NCBI RefSeq assembly: GCF_010131535.1 | Contig: NZ_WUBS01000018.1 | Coordinates: forward strand, 1-64,000 | Reading direction: 5' to 3' | DNA: 64,000 nt | Source of the DNA: Acerihabitans arboris | Lineage (GTDB): Bacteria > Pseudomonadota > Gammaproteobacteria > Enterobacterales > Enterobacteriaceae | In this document: positions 46,644 through 57,972 of the stretch, in pieces | How positions within the stretch are numbered: position 1 is the stretch's first letter | Layout: every line of letters begins with the position of its first letter | Position numbers and translations under genes: made by a program | The notes under the pieces: generated by a model | Database searches by the model: none | Told to the model about the DNA's origin: nothing | What the model saw: only the letters and a program-made list of their open reading frames with translations

Positions 46644-47255
46644 ATGCAAGATTATAAACAACCCTTACGCGTCGGCGTCGGCGGCCCGGTAGGGTCGGGC
46701 AAGACCGCGCTGCTGGAAGCGCTGTGCAAAGCCTTGCGCGATCGTTACCAGCTGGCGGTGGTGACCAATGATATCTATACCAAGGAGGATCAGCGTATCC
46801 TTACCGAAGCCGGCGCGCTGGCGGCCGATCGTATCGTCGGCGTGGAAACCGGCGGCTGTCCGCATACCGCCATCCGCGAGGATGCGTCCATGAACCTGGC
46901 GGCGGTGGAGGATCTGGCGCGAAAATTCGGTAATCTGGATATTATTTTTATCGAAAGCGGCGGCGATAACCTGAGCGCGACCTTCAGTCCGGAGCTGGCC
47001 GATCTGACCATCTACGTTATCGACGTGGCGGAAGGGGAAAAAATCCCGCGCAAGGGCGGGCCGGGCATCACCAAATCCGATTTCCTGGTCATCAATAAAA
47101 TCGATCTGGCGCCTTACGTCGGCGCATCGCTGGAGGTGATGGAGCGCGATACCAACCGCATGCGGCCCTTGCGCCCCTGGGCGTTCACCAACCTCAAGAC
47201 CGGCGACGGCCTGGATACCCTGATGGCGTTTATTATCAGGCAAGGCCTGTTGTAA
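46644..47255 (+). CDS. ureG: Urease accessory GTPase UreG
   Basis: UreG (203 residues) is the SIMIBI GTPase that couples GTP hydrolysis to nickel transfer. It has the P-loop [16 protein letters not shown] near 13-28, NDIYTKEDQ near 45-53, the CPH nickel-binding motif in [17 protein letters not shown], the switch [11 protein letters not shown] and the guanine-specificity NKID. Start is at the ATG behind GGGAG. Its last 20 bases overlap the 3' end of yegD on the other strand. This ends the urease operon; no nickel permease gene is linked. Confidence 0.96.
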   Translation: MQDYKQPLRVGVGGPVGSGKTALLEALCKALRDRYQLAVVTNDIYTKEDQRILTEAGALAADRIVGVETGGCPHTAIREDASMNLAAVEDLARKFGNLDIIFIESGGDNLSATFSPELADLTIYVIDVAEGEKIPRKGGPGITKSDFLVINKIDLAPYVGASLEVMERDTNRMRPLRPWAFTNLKTGDGLDTLMAFIIRQGLL

Positions 47256-48603
47256 ACTGACGCTGCGCCCAGCGCGCCAGCCCGGCGGTAACCGAACCGA
47301 AATCATCGCCGCCGGCGACCGGAATGCCGGGCAGGCTTTGCTCCAGCGCCCGGCGCAGCAGCGGGGAACGGGCGCTGCCGCCGGTGAGATAAACCACATC
47401 GGGCCGCGCCGCGCCGCCCTGCGACAGTACGTCGTCAACCTGCTGCCGGATACGTTCCAGGGGCGCCCTGATCGCCTCTTCCAGCTCCGCCTGGCTGATG
47501 GGCACCCGCATGCCGGCGCGAATAAACTCCAGCCCGGCCAGGGTATCAGCCGCGCTCGACAAGGCAATTTTACTTTCTTCCGCGCTCCTCACCAGGCGAT
47601 AGCTTAACCGCTGCCGGTAGACTTGCAGCAGGGCGGCTACGCGTTGGGGATCGGCGGCGTCGCGGATCAGCTCACGCAGGAAACGGCCGTTGGCGACGCT
47701 GTAAAAATCGCCCTGCGCCGGAATGTCATTGATCGCCACCGCCTGCCAGAACGGCAGGGCGGGCAACGCCAGGCCATTTTCGGTCATTCCGCCCAAGCCC
47801 AGCTGCGGCATCAGCGATTTGAACGCCAGCATGATATCCAGATCATTGCCGCCGACGCGGCAACCGCTGTGCCCGAGCAGGCTCTGTTGGCGATCGCGCC
47901 GCTTATGCCACTCCGGCCCCATCAGCAGCAGGGAACAGTCGGTGGTGCCGCCGCCGATATCCACCACCAGGACAATTTTTTCCGTCTCCAGGGTGGCCTC
48001 GAAATCCAGCCCCGCCGCCACCGGCTCGAACTGAAAGGCGATATCGGTAAAACCCGCGCGCCCGGCGGCCCGCTGCAAAATGCCCTGGGCCTGGCGGTTG
48101 GCGTCCTCGCCGCCGGTGCCCTGGAAGTTCACCGGCCGGCCAATCATGGCCTGGGTGATGGGCGCCGACAATACCGCCTCGGCCCGGCGTTTGATATGGC
48201 GCATCATGGCGCAGACCAGATCCTCGAACAGCGCAATCTGCTGCGGCTTGAGGCCGTTGGCGCCCAGGAAGGATTTCGGTGATTTGACGAAATACACCTC
48301 TTGCGGATCGGCGATGTAGTTTGCCAGCGCCTGGCTGCCGAACTGCAGGCTTTGATCCGTCAGGATAATGTCTTCTTCCCGATTGGCGTTAATCGCCCGG
48401 CGCAGCAACCGCTGATTTTCATCGCTGCCGGTGGGGACCTGCCAGAATTGGTGTAGATATTCGCTGACGGCTTCGCGCGTGGGCGCGCACAGCATTGACG
48501 CCATATAGGGTGAAGGGCCGTCCAGCGGCAATAATCGCGGCCGGGAACCATCCATCACCGCGACGGAACAGTTTGCGGTACCGTAGTCAAAACCAATAAA
48601 CAT
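47236..48603 (-). CDS. yegD: Hsp70-like chaperone YegD
   Basis: This 455-residue protein has the Hsp70/actin-type ATPase fold without a full substrate-binding domain: [19 protein letters not shown] near the start (phosphate 1), the [20 protein letters not shown] phosphate-2 loop near 212-231 and [16 protein letters not shown] near 407-422 (adenosine site). Length and pattern match E. coli YegD. The client is not known. It marks the resumption of core synteny: in E. coli yegD lies close to mdtA, whereas here about 17 kb of accessory DNA separate them. Confidence 0.9.
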   Translation of the reverse strand: MFIGFDYGTANCSVAVMDGSRPRLLPLDGPSPYMASMLCAPTREAVSEYLHQFWQVPTGSDENQRLLRRAINANREEDIILTDQSLQFGSQALANYIADPQEVYFVKSPKSFLGANGLKPQQIALFEDLVCAMMRHIKRRAEAVLSAPITQAMIGRPVNFQGTGGEDANRQAQGILQRAAGRAGFTDIAFQFEPVAAGLDFEATLETEKIVLVVDIGGGTTDCSLLLMGPEWHKRRDRQQSLLGHSGCRVGGNDLDIMLAFKSLMPQLGLGGMTENGLALPALPFWQAVAINDIPAQGDFYSVANGRFLRELIRDAADPQRVAALLQVYRQRLSYRLVRSAEESKIALSSAADTLAGLEFIRAGMRVPISQAELEEAIRAPLERIRQQVDDVLSQGGAARPDVVYLTGGSARSPLLRRALEQSLPGIPVAGGDDFGSVTAGLARWAQRQFTTGLA

Positions 48604-48675
48604 CGCTGCCTCCCCATGCCAATGAGGCGGGGAACTTTACAGGAATGTCGGGAGTCAGGCAACGGAGAGCGTTAA

Positions 48676-51600
48676 TTATCGGCTGGCGAAATTGCCTTTA
48701 TCCAGCATGGCGGACAGCGGCAAGCGTTGGCCTATGGTTTCACCGGTCGCAAGATCGACACCGATATTGCCCAGGGTGTCGAGCGTGGCGGGCAGCCTGG
48801 CGGGGCCGGCCAGGGAACGCGCCTGCAGGCGGTGGACATGGCCGTTGATCACCCTGACCATAATATCGTCCATCTGGCTGCAATGGACATTGCCGATAAA
48901 ATGGTCCGGTAGCCTGATATAATCGATCTGCCCCGCCCTGAGTTTGTTAAACACGCCCAGATCGGCGCCGAACTGGGTCAGCATGATTTTATAGCCATAC
49001 TGGCGCAACGGGTCTATCGCCCGGGTGATGGCGGGATATTGGTCCATAAAGTCCTTACCGTCCAGGCTGATGATCAACATCTGCGCGTTCAGCTGCGGAT
49101 GGCGCTCGCCGAGGGATAACAGTTCATCGGTTATCGTCGGATCGCACACGCCCTGCACGGAGAGGGGCAGGGCCAGGATTATTCCCTGGCCGCCGATGGC
49201 GGCGCCATGCCCGTAGAAGAGCTGTTTAAGCAGCCAGCCATCGACCGCCGAGGATAAATCATGCGCCCGCGCCGCAATGGTCAACTCATCCTGGCTGACC
49301 GGGACCGGTAACGCGCCCGCAGCCTGGAGCGCCGGGGCCTGGATATCGAAGCCCAGCAGGAAAAAATCGACCGATAATCTGGCCAGCGGCGATGCGACCG
49401 CCTCGACCTGGAAGTTGATAAGATCGTTACCCATCATGTCCAGCAGCCGCTCGTGGCTCAGGGTGGCGCGGCGCGCCGCCGCGCCGGCGAGCGGCTGCGG
49501 CGGTTCGTATGACAAGACCCGTCCGCGGCCGCTGTGTTTTGCCGCATAGCAGGCGGTATCGGCCTGGGCCATGACCTCCTGGGCGTTAAAATTATCCTCC
49601 GATATCAGCGTGACGCCGGCGCTGCCGCCGATGCGATACAGCTGATCCTGCCAATAAAAGCGGTAGGCGTTTACCGCGTCGATAATCCGCTGCGCCAATG
49701 CCTGGGCTTCAGGCAGCGGACAATCGGTGAGGATCAGGCCGAACTCATCGCCGCCGAGCCGCGCCAGGCAATCGTATTGACGGATATTGTCCTGCATCAG
49801 CAGGCCGAGCTCCAGCAACAGGGCGTCGCCCGCCGCGTGTCCGGCCGAATCGTTGATCTGCTTAAACCGGTCCAAATCGATAAACACCAGGGCGTGCCGG
49901 CGTTTTTCGCGGGTCGCCGCCAACAGCGCGGCATCGAGGTGCTGTTTAAAACTGGCCCGGTTCGGCAGGCCGGTCAGGACATCATGGGAGGCGTTATAAC
50001 TCAGCTGCTGCAATAGCTGGCGCGACTCGCTGACGTCCTTGATGACCAGCACCGCGCCCAGGACGTCGCCTTTCAGGTTTTTCAACGGCGTACAGCTGTA
50101 ATGAATGTCAAACAGCGTTCCCTTGCGGTTGTTGAGCACAAAATCCTGCTCAATGGTCAACGCCCCGTGCGCCGCGCCGCTGACATGGTCCATCGACATC
50201 GGCAGCCGCGGGCCATCCACGCCGGCGCTGATATGCATAATACCGTCGATATGCCGGCCGTGCGCCTTTTCCTGGCGCCAGCCGGTCATGTTTTCCGCCA
50301 CCGGGTTCATGAAGTTAACGCGCAATTGCCGATCCACCGAAATCACCGCGTCGCCGATGGAGTCGAGGGTAATATGCAGGCGTTCCTTTTCTTCATACAG
50401 CGCTTCCCTGAGCCGGACCTCGCCGGTCATATCCAGGTTGACCCCCAGCATACGCTCCACCCGGCCGTTCTCATCCATCAGCGTATTGGCGTAGGCCCTG
50501 ATATGACGGATATCGTCCCCTGGGTTACGGATACGGAACCCCAGGAGGAACGGCTTATGTTTTTCCAGGGAGTCGGCCAGGGTTTGCAGCGCCAAGGGCC
50601 GGTCTTCCTCCAGGATGCGCTCCAGCCAGTACTCATAGCTGACACTTTCGGCGGGCTGCACGGCGTAGATTTCCCTCATGCGCTTATCCCAGCTCATGAT
50701 TTTGGCTTCGACATCCCATTCCCAGATGCCCACGCCGCCCGCCTCGTTGGCCAGGGTGATACGCTCCATCAGGCGTTGATTAATAATATTATTGTGTTTG
50801 ACCTCGGTGATATCTTCTATCTGGGAAATAAAATACAGCGGCTGGTCGTGTTGGTCGCGCACCAGCGATACCGCCAGCAGCGCCCAGACGATCTCGCCAT
50901 CGCTGCGGATATAGCGTTTTTCCAGGGTATAGCTTTCGATGTGCCCGTTGACCAGGTCGTTGAGCTGGGTGAGGTCGGAGCTGAGATCGTCGGCATAGGT
51001 GATCTCCTGGAAACTGAGCTTTTTCAGCTCGGGCGCGCTATAGCCCAGGAACCGGCACAGCGCTTTATTCACCTGCATCCACGAGCCTTCCAACGATACC
51101 AGCGCCATGCCGATGGCGGAATATTCCATGGCGTTGCGAAAGCGGGTTTCGCTTTGCGATATATGGCCGCGCTCAAGCTGAAAGGCGTACATGGCCATGG
51201 CCATGGCATGGGCGGGGATTAAAATCATCAGCAGCGGAATATGCAATATTACGGCTAGCTTAGTGCTGGGAGGCAAATCCATATTAATCAGCCCGGTGCC
51301 AAGGATAATCAATAACGCCAGGGTGGTGACCAAAAACAGGCCGAAGGCCTCGAAGCGCGGCAACCGTACCGCGCCGATCAGCAGCGGCAAAATGATATAG
51401 GTAAATGGAAAGGGTAAAAAACGCAGCGCGAAATAGCTGATGGCCAACGTCAGCGCGATCATCAGCAGCAGTTCCAGCCAGGATCGCTGTTTGATCATCT
51501 GCAGCAGCGCCTGGCGCCGGCATAATAATCCCACCGGGGTGAGGGCCAGGATGCCGATAGCCTCGGCGGTAAACCACCTGGGCACAAAAGTCAGGTAATC

Positions 51601-52056
51601 GGTTTGGGCGGCATCGGCAAAATAGCCGGCGGCCAGCGCGCCGAGGGACGGCACCAGCAGCACGCCCACCAGGAAAAATTTCAGCCAGGGAACGATACCG
51701 TCCAGCGGATCGCGGGGATTTAACATGAGTTTCAGCAACCAGGCGCCGAGAGCCGACTCGGCAAGTGAAACGCCGGTTAAAGGCAACGAGTCCAGGGTAT
51801 GTGACGACATCAGCGCATAGGCGGCGATAATCGCCAGCCCGCCGACGATAACCATAGCCGGCCAGTAGCGCCACGGGCAATAAAACAGCGCCGCCAGCAT
51901 GGCGGCGGTGGATAACCATACCGGCGACAGGGGGTCGGTATGATGGTTGAGATTTAAACATAATACGGACAACATGAAAATCAGCAGCGCTACCGCCGCA
52001 ATAAAGATCCCTATTCCATTACTGCGGGAAGCGGAGGTCGCGTTATTGGCATCCAT
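48676..52056 (-). CDS. dgcE: Diguanylate cyclase DgcE (YegE)
   Basis: The 1126-residue membrane protein has the architecture of E. coli DgcE (YegE). A MASE1 membrane sensor lies in about residues 15-290, followed by three PAS domains with PAC segments (FRNAMEYSAIGMALVSLEGS, then ITLANEAGGVGIWEWDVEAK, then LDSIGDAVISVDRQL). A GGDEF domain carries an intact GGDEF motif in CLARLGGDEFGLIL near residue 763. A degenerate EAL-like tail lacks the EAL signature. It should make c-di-GMP and not degrade it. DgcE feeds curli and biofilm control in E. coli. Confidence 0.9.
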   Translation of the reverse strand: MDANNATSASRSNGIGIFIAAVALLIFMLSVLCLNLNHHTDPLSPVWLSTAAMLAALFYCPWRYWPAMVIVGGLAIIAAYALMSSHTLDSLPLTGVSLAESALGAWLLKLMLNPRDPLDGIVPWLKFFLVGVLLVPSLGALAAGYFADAAQTDYLTFVPRWFTAEAIGILALTPVGLLCRRQALLQMIKQRSWLELLLMIALTLAISYFALRFLPFPFTYIILPLLIGAVRLPRFEAFGLFLVTTLALLIILGTGLINMDLPPSTKLAVILHIPLLMILIPAHAMAMAMYAFQLERGHISQSETRFRNAMEYSAIGMALVSLEGSWMQVNKALCRFLGYSAPELKKLSFQEITYADDLSSDLTQLNDLVNGHIESYTLEKRYIRSDGEIVWALLAVSLVRDQHDQPLYFISQIEDITEVKHNNIINQRLMERITLANEAGGVGIWEWDVEAKIMSWDKRMREIYAVQPAESVSYEYWLERILEEDRPLALQTLADSLEKHKPFLLGFRIRNPGDDIRHIRAYANTLMDENGRVERMLGVNLDMTGEVRLREALYEEKERLHITLDSIGDAVISVDRQLRVNFMNPVAENMTGWRQEKAHGRHIDGIMHISAGVDGPRLPMSMDHVSGAAHGALTIEQDFVLNNRKGTLFDIHYSCTPLKNLKGDVLGAVLVIKDVSESRQLLQQLSYNASHDVLTGLPNRASFKQHLDAALLAATREKRRHALVFIDLDRFKQINDSAGHAAGDALLLELGLLMQDNIRQYDCLARLGGDEFGLILTDCPLPEAQALAQRIIDAVNAYRFYWQDQLYRIGGSAGVTLISEDNFNAQEVMAQADTACYAAKHSGRGRVLSYEPPQPLAGAAARRATLSHERLLDMMGNDLINFQVEAVASPLARLSVDFFLLGFDIQAPALQAAGALPVPVSQDELTIAARAHDLSSAVDGWLLKQLFYGHGAAIGGQGIILALPLSVQGVCDPTITDELLSLGERHPQLNAQMLIISLDGKDFMDQYPAITRAIDPLRQYGYKIMLTQFGADLGVFNKLRAGQIDYIRLPDHFIGNVHCSQMDDIMVRVINGHVHRLQARSLAGPARLPATLDTLGNIGVDLATGETIGQRLPLSAMLDKGNFASR

Positions 52057-52072
52057 AGTTTAATCCCAAGCT

Positions 52073-52087
52073 TTCTTATCATAAGAA
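52073..52087. promoter_or_regulatory. Perfect palindrome upstream of dgcE
   Basis: TTCTTAT-C-ATAAGAA, 17 bases before the dgcE start codon, is a perfect 15-bp inverted repeat. The position next to or just past the promoter would suit a repressor operator or a translational hairpin. I know no binder with this exact site. Confidence 0.45.
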
Positions 52088-52197
52088 TAGTCTAGAAATG
52101 GGTTAAAAAGTGAGTTTCGTCGCTAATACATTAGTGTTGCTCACCCACTCATTTATCGGCGTTACCCTGTGCGGCGACGGAACCGGTCAACCGGCGT

Positions 52198-53634
52198 TCA
52201 ATGCATTAAAAACAGCGTCGCCAGGCCGAGAAAAATAAAAAAACCGCCGGTATCGGTGACGGCGGTAATCATGACGCTCGATCCCACCGCCGGGTCATGC
52301 CCGACCTTGATCATGGTAAGCGGAATAAGCACTCCCATCAGCGAGGCCAGGACCAGGTTAAGCAGCATGGCCAGCATCATGACGCCGCCCAGGCCGGCGT
52401 CGCGATAGAGCAGCCAGGTGACCACGCCCATAATACCGCCCCAGACCAGGCCGTTAATCACCGCCACGCCCAGCTCGCGCAGCAGCAGGAATACCGCGTT
52501 GCCTTTTTCCAGCTGACGCAGCGCCAGCGCGCGGACAATCATGGTAATGGTTTGATTGCCGGTATTGCCGCCGATGCCGGCGACGATGGGCATCAGGGCC
52601 GCCAGCGACACCAGTTGGGATATGGTGCCTTCGAACAGCCCGATGACCCTGGAGGCGATAAAGGCGGTGCACAGGTTCACCGCCAGCCACGCCCAGCGGG
52701 TGCGCACCGTTTTACGCACCGGCGCGAAAATATCCTCGGAGGGGCTTAAACCGCCGAGGTTGCGCAGGTTGCTGTCGTTTTCCTCAAAAAACAGATCCAC
52801 CACGTGCTCGATGCTGAGCCGGCCCATCAGCTTGCCTTTGTTATCGACCACCGGGGCGGTAATCAGATCGTAGCGTTCAAACGCGCCGGCCGCGTCTTCC
52901 GCCCGATCCTCGGCGCGAAAGGTGGTGGGGCGGGGGTCCATCACATCCATCACCTGTTTATCCAGGGGATTAAGCAATAGGGTGGACAGCGCCAGTTCCC
53001 CCACCAGCAGGTTGTGGCGATCGACGACAAACAGCTTGTCGGTGTTCTCCGGCAGCGTTTTGCGCCAGCGCAGGTAGCGTTGCACCGTGGCAAGCGAAAC
53101 GTCGGGACGGATCGCCGCCAGTTCGAAATCCATATGATGGCCGACGCTGTCCCGGTCGAAATTCATCATGGCCCGGACCTGGGCGCGCCGGTGCGGTTCC
53201 AGGGACGTCAGAATGCGCCCGACCAGATCCCGCGGCAGATAACGGGCCAGGTAGGCCTGTTCATCGACATCCAGCGGCCTGATGGCTTTCAGGATATCGC
53301 CGTTGCTCATCTCGGCGATCAGGCTTTCCCAAACGCTTTCCGAGGCTTCCACCAGGGTTTTGCCGCGCTTGTCGTTGCCCACCAGCCGCCAGAACGCCAG
53401 GCGTTCATCATGAGGCAGGCTCTCCAGTAAATCCGCCAGATCCGCCGCGTGCAAATGCCGTTGAATCGCCACCAGCCGGGCGGTTTGGTCGGAAATGACC
53501 TGGGGTGCCGCCGAGGCGTCGCGTACCGGCCGGCCCAGGATACTGTCGACCAGCGGCCGGTTGGCCAGCAGTAAACCGAGCACCTGGCGGCGCAGCCCGG
53601 TCAGCTGCAGGGCATGTTGTTTAATGGCGGGCAT
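52198..53634 (-). CDS. mgtE: Magnesium channel/transporter MgtE
   Basis: MgtE (478 residues) imports Mg2+ across the inner membrane. The order of domains is normal: an N-terminal MgtE_N superhelix (about 35-160), a tandem CBS pair that senses Mg2+ (about 165-290, with MDVMDPRPTTFRAED and FERYDLITAPVVDNKGKLMG), and a five-TM pore from about 310. The pore contains MPIVAGIGGNTGNQ and the TGGFFIFLGLATLFL end. E. coli K-12 lacks mgtE; its place beside ppx recalls Serratia and Sodalis. Confidence 0.93.
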   Translation of the reverse strand: MPAIKQHALQLTGLRRQVLGLLLANRPLVDSILGRPVRDASAAPQVISDQTARLVAIQRHLHAADLADLLESLPHDERLAFWRLVGNDKRGKTLVEASESVWESLIAEMSNGDILKAIRPLDVDEQAYLARYLPRDLVGRILTSLEPHRRAQVRAMMNFDRDSVGHHMDFELAAIRPDVSLATVQRYLRWRKTLPENTDKLFVVDRHNLLVGELALSTLLLNPLDKQVMDVMDPRPTTFRAEDRAEDAAGAFERYDLITAPVVDNKGKLMGRLSIEHVVDLFFEENDSNLRNLGGLSPSEDIFAPVRKTVRTRWAWLAVNLCTAFIASRVIGLFEGTISQLVSLAALMPIVAGIGGNTGNQTITMIVRALALRQLEKGNAVFLLLRELGVAVINGLVWGGIMGVVTWLLYRDAGLGGVMMLAMLLNLVLASLMGVLIPLTMIKVGHDPAVGSSVMITAVTDTGGFFIFLGLATLFLMH

Positions 53635-53695
53635 AGCGTGGTTTCCCCGTTTTTGTCATGGGCATCGGGCAGGTAAATCGTTTACCGACGCAAGC

Positions 53696-53724
53696 AGTAT
53701 AGATAGCGCAGCCGGGAGCTGGAA
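53696..53724 (-). promoter_or_regulatory. Sigma-70 promoter of mgtE
   Basis: On the minus strand, TTCCAG (plus 53719-53724), 17 bases and TATACT (plus 53696-53701) form a plausible promoter. Transcription would start near 53690, about 55 bases before the mgtE ATG. Confidence 0.5.
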
Positions 53725-53830
53725 GGACCGGCCGGCATAAAAAAGCGGGAAAAACCGATAAAAACGGGCCTGACGCGGTATGCCGGAAAGGGGGACAGCC
53801 GGTTAAGCGCGGGTGGTGGCCCCGGCGGGA

Positions 53831-54064
53831 TTAGTTATCGTGGCGATCGCCGATATTCATGATTTGCCCGGCGGGTTCAGACATTTTACCCTGATGATGA
53901 TCCCAGGCGCCGAGGGTGGCGAAGATCAGCCGGGCGAATAAAAAAATAAAGCTGATAAATAAGATCCAGCGGGTCATTCGCACCGAGGTTTGTCGTCTAC
54001 GCATAGAATAGGCCAACTTCACTAAAGGGGGTCCTTTTGGGGTGACGGTATTATCGCTCATCAT
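53831..54064 (-). CDS. yfgG: YfgG-like small membrane protein (DUF2633)
   Basis: The 77-residue protein has one hydrophobic segment (WILFISFIFLFARLIFATLG, about 33-52) preceded by a basic region (RRRQTSVRMTR) and followed by AWDHHQGKMSEPA. This is the DUF2633/YfgG pattern. In E. coli yfgG lies near ppx and its product helps resist nickel and cobalt stress. The c-di-GMP phosphodiesterase gene yfgF, which neighbours ppx in E. coli, is absent here. The ATG-ATG start lies about 120 bases downstream of the ppx stop. Confidence 0.75.
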   Translation of the reverse strand: MMSDNTVTPKGPPLVKLAYSMRRRQTSVRMTRWILFISFIFLFARLIFATLGAWDHHQGKMSEPAGQIMNIGDRHDN

Positions 54065-54185
54065 TATAACCGAAGTTGATGAGCGGTTTTATGATCTCTG
54101 GACATTTTTTATACATACTCGCGTTTTATCCATAGCCACGTTTTATATCCGCGCCAGCCGCCTGACGCGGATGGTCGTAACGGTG

Positions 54186-55721
54186 TTAATTCAGCGCCTC
54201 GGCTTCTTCCGTAATCTCGAGTTTCCAGCCGGGAATTTCCGACCAGTATTCCTGCTCGCGTTCCAGATCCAGCTGTACCAGGTTGTTCTGGGCGAAAAAA
54301 CCGGCCGGGAACACCAGCGTCCAATGATTCTCACGGGTCAGCAGCCGCAGCTGCGTCGGCGACGTGGCCTGGCGCTGGTTATTGAGCAATACCGCCAGCC
54401 GCAGTACCTGCAGGCAGGGCAGGAAATGCTTTTTCTTGAACAGATTCAGCCGCGGCATATCGTCGAGCTTAATGCCCTTGCGGTGAAAACGCACCAGGGT
54501 CGCCAGCAATAGCTGCTGTTCCTGGTTGAAGCCGGGCATATTGGTTTGCTGCAGGATATAGGCGGAGTGGCGCTGCAGGCCGCTATGATTGATGCCCAGG
54601 CCCACCTCATGCAGCTGCGCGGCCCAGGTCAACAGGGCTTCCAGTTGCGGGTTCTGCAAATCCTCGTTTTGCCGGTACCACTGCCGGTACATATCTTCGG
54701 TAGTGTCGCACACCCGTTTGGCCTGATCGCTATCGATATTGTAGTGCTCCGCCAGGCTCCTGGCGGTGCGTGAGCGAATATCCTGATGACGGAAACGGCC
54801 CTCCATTTCATACAGCACCCCTTCGCGCAGCGCGCAGTCGGAAAGCTGTAATTCGCTGATGGCGAGGGCATCCACCACGCCGCACAGGATGGCCAGGCCG
54901 GGCACGAACACGCTTTTGCGTTCATCGGACAGCCCCGGCAGGCTCAGGGAGCTGAAGTTCTTGAACTTCATCACCTTGTCATAGAGCAGTTGCAACCGCT
55001 CCGGCGTGATGGTGCCGTCTTTCTCGCCCAGCTCCAGCAACACTTCACAGGCCGCCTTAATGGTGCCCGACGCGCCGAGGGCCACCTGCCAGCCTAGGAT
55101 ACGGTATTGCCAGGCCAGGGTTTCCACTTTCTGCGCCGCCGCGAGGCGCGCGCGCCGGAAATGGGCCGGACTGATGACGCCGTCGGGGAAAAACAGATTG
55201 CCGAAGCTGACGCAACCCATCCTGCGGCTTTCCACCAATATCGGTTCAAAATTTTCGCCAATCACCAGCTCGGTGGAGCCGCCGCCGATATCAATCACCA
55301 ACTTGCGGCCTTTTTCCGACTGGGTATGCTCCACGCCCATAAAAATCAGCCGTGCCTCCTCATGCCCGGAAATAATTTCAATCGGGTAGGGGATCACCTG
55401 CGCCGCGCGGGTTAAGAATACTTCGGAATTCACCGCTTCGCGCAGGGCATGGGTGCCGACGATGCAGACCCGCAGCGGGGAAAACCCCTGCAGGCGCTCG
55501 GCAAACAGCGCCAGGCAGGCAATCCCGCGCTCTATCGCCTCGTCGCTTAACACATTGCCGGCATCCAGCCCGTCGGCGAGATGCACGCGCTGTTTTAACC
55601 GGCTCAGGACCTGCAACGCGCCGTTGACAACCCGGGCGACCACCATATGAAAGCTGTTCGATCCCAGATCGATGGCGGCGAATTCTTCGGGTTTTGGCGT
55701 GGTTGAGTTATTTAATGGCAT
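54186..55721 (-). CDS. ppx: Exopolyphosphatase
   Basis: Ppx (511 residues) releases phosphate from the end of polyphosphate chains; the family also hydrolyses pppGpp. It has the actin/Hsp70-like phosphate loops [18 protein letters not shown] near 14-31 and [20 protein letters not shown] near 142-161, the [11 protein letters not shown] segment, and a helical C-terminal HD-like region with [20 protein letters not shown]. It sits three bases after ppk and is probably translated from the same message. Confidence 0.96.
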   Translation of the reverse strand: MPLNNSTTPKPEEFAAIDLGSNSFHMVVARVVNGALQVLSRLKQRVHLADGLDAGNVLSDEAIERGIACLALFAERLQGFSPLRVCIVGTHALREAVNSEVFLTRAAQVIPYPIEIISGHEEARLIFMGVEHTQSEKGRKLVIDIGGGSTELVIGENFEPILVESRRMGCVSFGNLFFPDGVISPAHFRRARLAAAQKVETLAWQYRILGWQVALGASGTIKAACEVLLELGEKDGTITPERLQLLYDKVMKFKNFSSLSLPGLSDERKSVFVPGLAILCGVVDALAISELQLSDCALREGVLYEMEGRFRHQDIRSRTARSLAEHYNIDSDQAKRVCDTTEDMYRQWYRQNEDLQNPQLEALLTWAAQLHEVGLGINHSGLQRHSAYILQQTNMPGFNQEQQLLLATLVRFHRKGIKLDDMPRLNLFKKKHFLPCLQVLRLAVLLNNQRQATSPTQLRLLTRENHWTLVFPAGFFAQNNLVQLDLEREQEYWSEIPGWKLEITEEAEALN

Positions 55722-55724
55722 ACG

Positions 55725-57800
55725 TCAGGCCTGATCTCCGGGTTGCTCAAGTCGCTTAATATAATCATAGATGGCGGTCTGCGCACGCACCTTACGACGA
55801 TTGCCGCGCGGCACATAGCGATTACTCAGTTCAGCATCAATATAACGCGCTTTTACCGTATCGCTGAACAGTAATGCCAGAATGTCCAAGACCTGCTGCT
55901 TCAGCCTGGGATCCAGCAGCGCAACCGCCACCTCGATGCGATAGTCGATATTGCGGGTCATCCAGTCGGCGGAGGACAGGAATACCTTCTTGTCGCCGCC
56001 GTTTTCAAACACATACACCCGATCGTGCTCCAGATAGCGGTCGACAATGCTGGTCACCTGGATATTTTCGCTGATGCCCGGCAGGTTGGGGATCAACGAG
56101 CACATGCTGCGCACCAGGATGCGAATACGCACCCCCACGCCGGAGGCGGCGTACAGCCTGTCGATCAACCCTTGATCCACCAGGTTGTTAATCTTCAGCG
56201 TGATGCCGGAGGCCAGGCCGGCCTGGGCATTGGCGATTTCCTGGTCGATCATTTGATACAGCATATGGCGCGAGTTCTGCGGCGATACCATCAGGTAATC
56301 GAAACTGACCGGGCGATAGGGATTCTCGATAAAATTAAATACCCGCCGCACTTCGTTGGTAATGCGCGGGTCGGCGGTAATCAACGAATAATCGGTGTAC
56401 AGCCGGGCGGTTTTTTCATTGAAGTTACCGGTGCCGATATGCGCGTAGCGCATGATATCCTCGCCTTCCATGCGGGAGATCAGGAACAGCTTGGCGTGGA
56501 TCTTCAGCCCCGGCGCCGAGAAAATCACGTGGACGCCGGCTTCGGTCAGCCGCTTCGCCCAGTGGATATTGGCCTCTTCATCAAAGCGCGCCTGCAGTTC
56601 CACCACCACCGTGACCTTTTTACCATTATGGGCCGCATGGATCATGGCATCGATAATGCGCGAGTCTTTCGCCACCCGGTAAATATTGATTTTAATCGAC
56701 AGCACGCTGGGGTCGAACGACGCCTGGCGCAGCAGTTCCAGTACATGCCCGAAGGTATGGTAGGGATAATATAGCAACACGTCCCGTTCGCGAATGGCGT
56801 CAAAGCCGTTGCGAAAGTGCTCAAACCAGGTGTGGCGCAGGCGCGGCAAGGGTTTATTCACCAGATTGGCTTTGCCGACGTTGGGGAAGGTGATGAAGTC
56901 CTTGAAATTATGATAACGCCCGCCGGGGATTACCGAGTCATAGGATGAGATGCCAAGCTTATCCTTGAGCATTTCCACCATGCTGTTGGGCATATCCCGC
57001 TGGTAGACAAAACGTACCGGTTCGGCGGTCAGGCGCTGCTTGAGGCTTGACGACATCAGTTCCAGCAGGCTGGATTCCATCTCCGTCACCAAATCATACT
57101 CGGCGTCGCGGGTCATCTTCATGGAATAGGCGTTCAGGGTATCGTAATCGAAAAACCCGGTAAAAATATCATCAAGGCAATAACGCAGGATGTTATCAAG
57201 CAGTATCATCGGCTTGCGCCGGCGCGGCGGCTCGGCGGGCAGATTGATAAAACGCGGCACCTTATCGGCCGGGATTTCCAGCAGGGCGTAATTGGTTTCC
57301 TGACCGCGGATAATTTCCACCGCCAGATAGGTATAGTCATCCTTCAGGAATTGCACCAGATTGGTGTCGTGCTGGATCAAGATCGGCGTAATATGCTGGC
57401 GCAGCTGCTGCTTGAAATGATAACGCAGCCACTCTTGCTGGTTGGGGGACAATTGCCGCTCATTGATCAGGAAGATCTGATTGCGCGCCATTTCCAGCAG
57501 CAAATCGTTATACAAATTATCGAATTCCTGCTCGGTATTGAGCACCTTGGCCTGGATTTTATTCAGCAGATGGCGCGAGGTAACTTTGGAACCCTGCTCC
57601 TCGCTGATTAAAATGCGTCGTTTTAATTCGGCAAACCTGACTTTATAGAACTCGTCGAGGTTGTTGGAATAGATGCCTAAAAAACGCATACGCTCAATCA
57701 ATGGATTGGTCTTGTCCGCCGCTTCCTGCAAAACACGTTCATTAAACGATAGCCAACTCAATTCTTTTTCGCTGTAAAGCTTTTCCTGACCCATTGCCAC
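55725..57800 (-). CDS. ppk: Polyphosphate kinase
   Basis: Ppk (691 residues from the ATG at 57798-57800; a second ATG two codons later matches the E. coli start) makes polyphosphate from ATP at the inner membrane. It has the four family domains and both conserved histidines: His435 in [11 protein letters not shown] and His454 in [20 protein letters not shown], the phosphorylated residue of the E. coli enzyme. [15 protein letters not shown] and the end [20 protein letters not shown] are also typical. It is divergent from the pst operon and co-directional with ppx. Confidence 0.97.
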   Translation of the reverse strand: MAMGQEKLYSEKELSWLSFNERVLQEAADKTNPLIERMRFLGIYSNNLDEFYKVRFAELKRRILISEEQGSKVTSRHLLNKIQAKVLNTEQEFDNLYNDLLLEMARNQIFLINERQLSPNQQEWLRYHFKQQLRQHITPILIQHDTNLVQFLKDDYTYLAVEIIRGQETNYALLEIPADKVPRFINLPAEPPRRRKPMILLDNILRYCLDDIFTGFFDYDTLNAYSMKMTRDAEYDLVTEMESSLLELMSSSLKQRLTAEPVRFVYQRDMPNSMVEMLKDKLGISSYDSVIPGGRYHNFKDFITFPNVGKANLVNKPLPRLRHTWFEHFRNGFDAIRERDVLLYYPYHTFGHVLELLRQASFDPSVLSIKINIYRVAKDSRIIDAMIHAAHNGKKVTVVVELQARFDEEANIHWAKRLTEAGVHVIFSAPGLKIHAKLFLISRMEGEDIMRYAHIGTGNFNEKTARLYTDYSLITADPRITNEVRRVFNFIENPYRPVSFDYLMVSPQNSRHMLYQMIDQEIANAQAGLASGITLKINNLVDQGLIDRLYAASGVGVRIRILVRSMCSLIPNLPGISENIQVTSIVDRYLEHDRVYVFENGGDKKVFLSSADWMTRNIDYRIEVAVALLDPRLKQQVLDILALLFSDTVKARYIDAELSNRYVPRGNRRKVRAQTAIYDYIKRLEQPGDQA

Positions 57801-57890
57801 TCCGTTAATTTGTTCAGGAAAGAGGGATCCTGTATTAAGGGTATTATCGCCCCCACAGGAGCAAAGTCCAACACAACAACCTTCTTAAGA

Positions 57891-57912
57891 TTGTCATCTT
57901 AATATCTTACAG
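57891..57912 (+). promoter_or_regulatory. Possible Pho box between ppk and pstC
   Basis: TTGTCATCTTAATATCTTAC resembles one good and one poor PhoB half repeat (consensus CTGTCAT with an 11-base period). It lies in the 172-base gap between two phosphate-related transcription units. TATATAA near 57957 may be the pstC -10. The match is weak, so this is a suggestion from context. Confidence 0.3.
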
Positions 57913-57972
57913 GCAACATAGGCTTCCTTAATGGCTCCGAACCTTGGGGTTGTCCCTATATAACAGAGGAAT

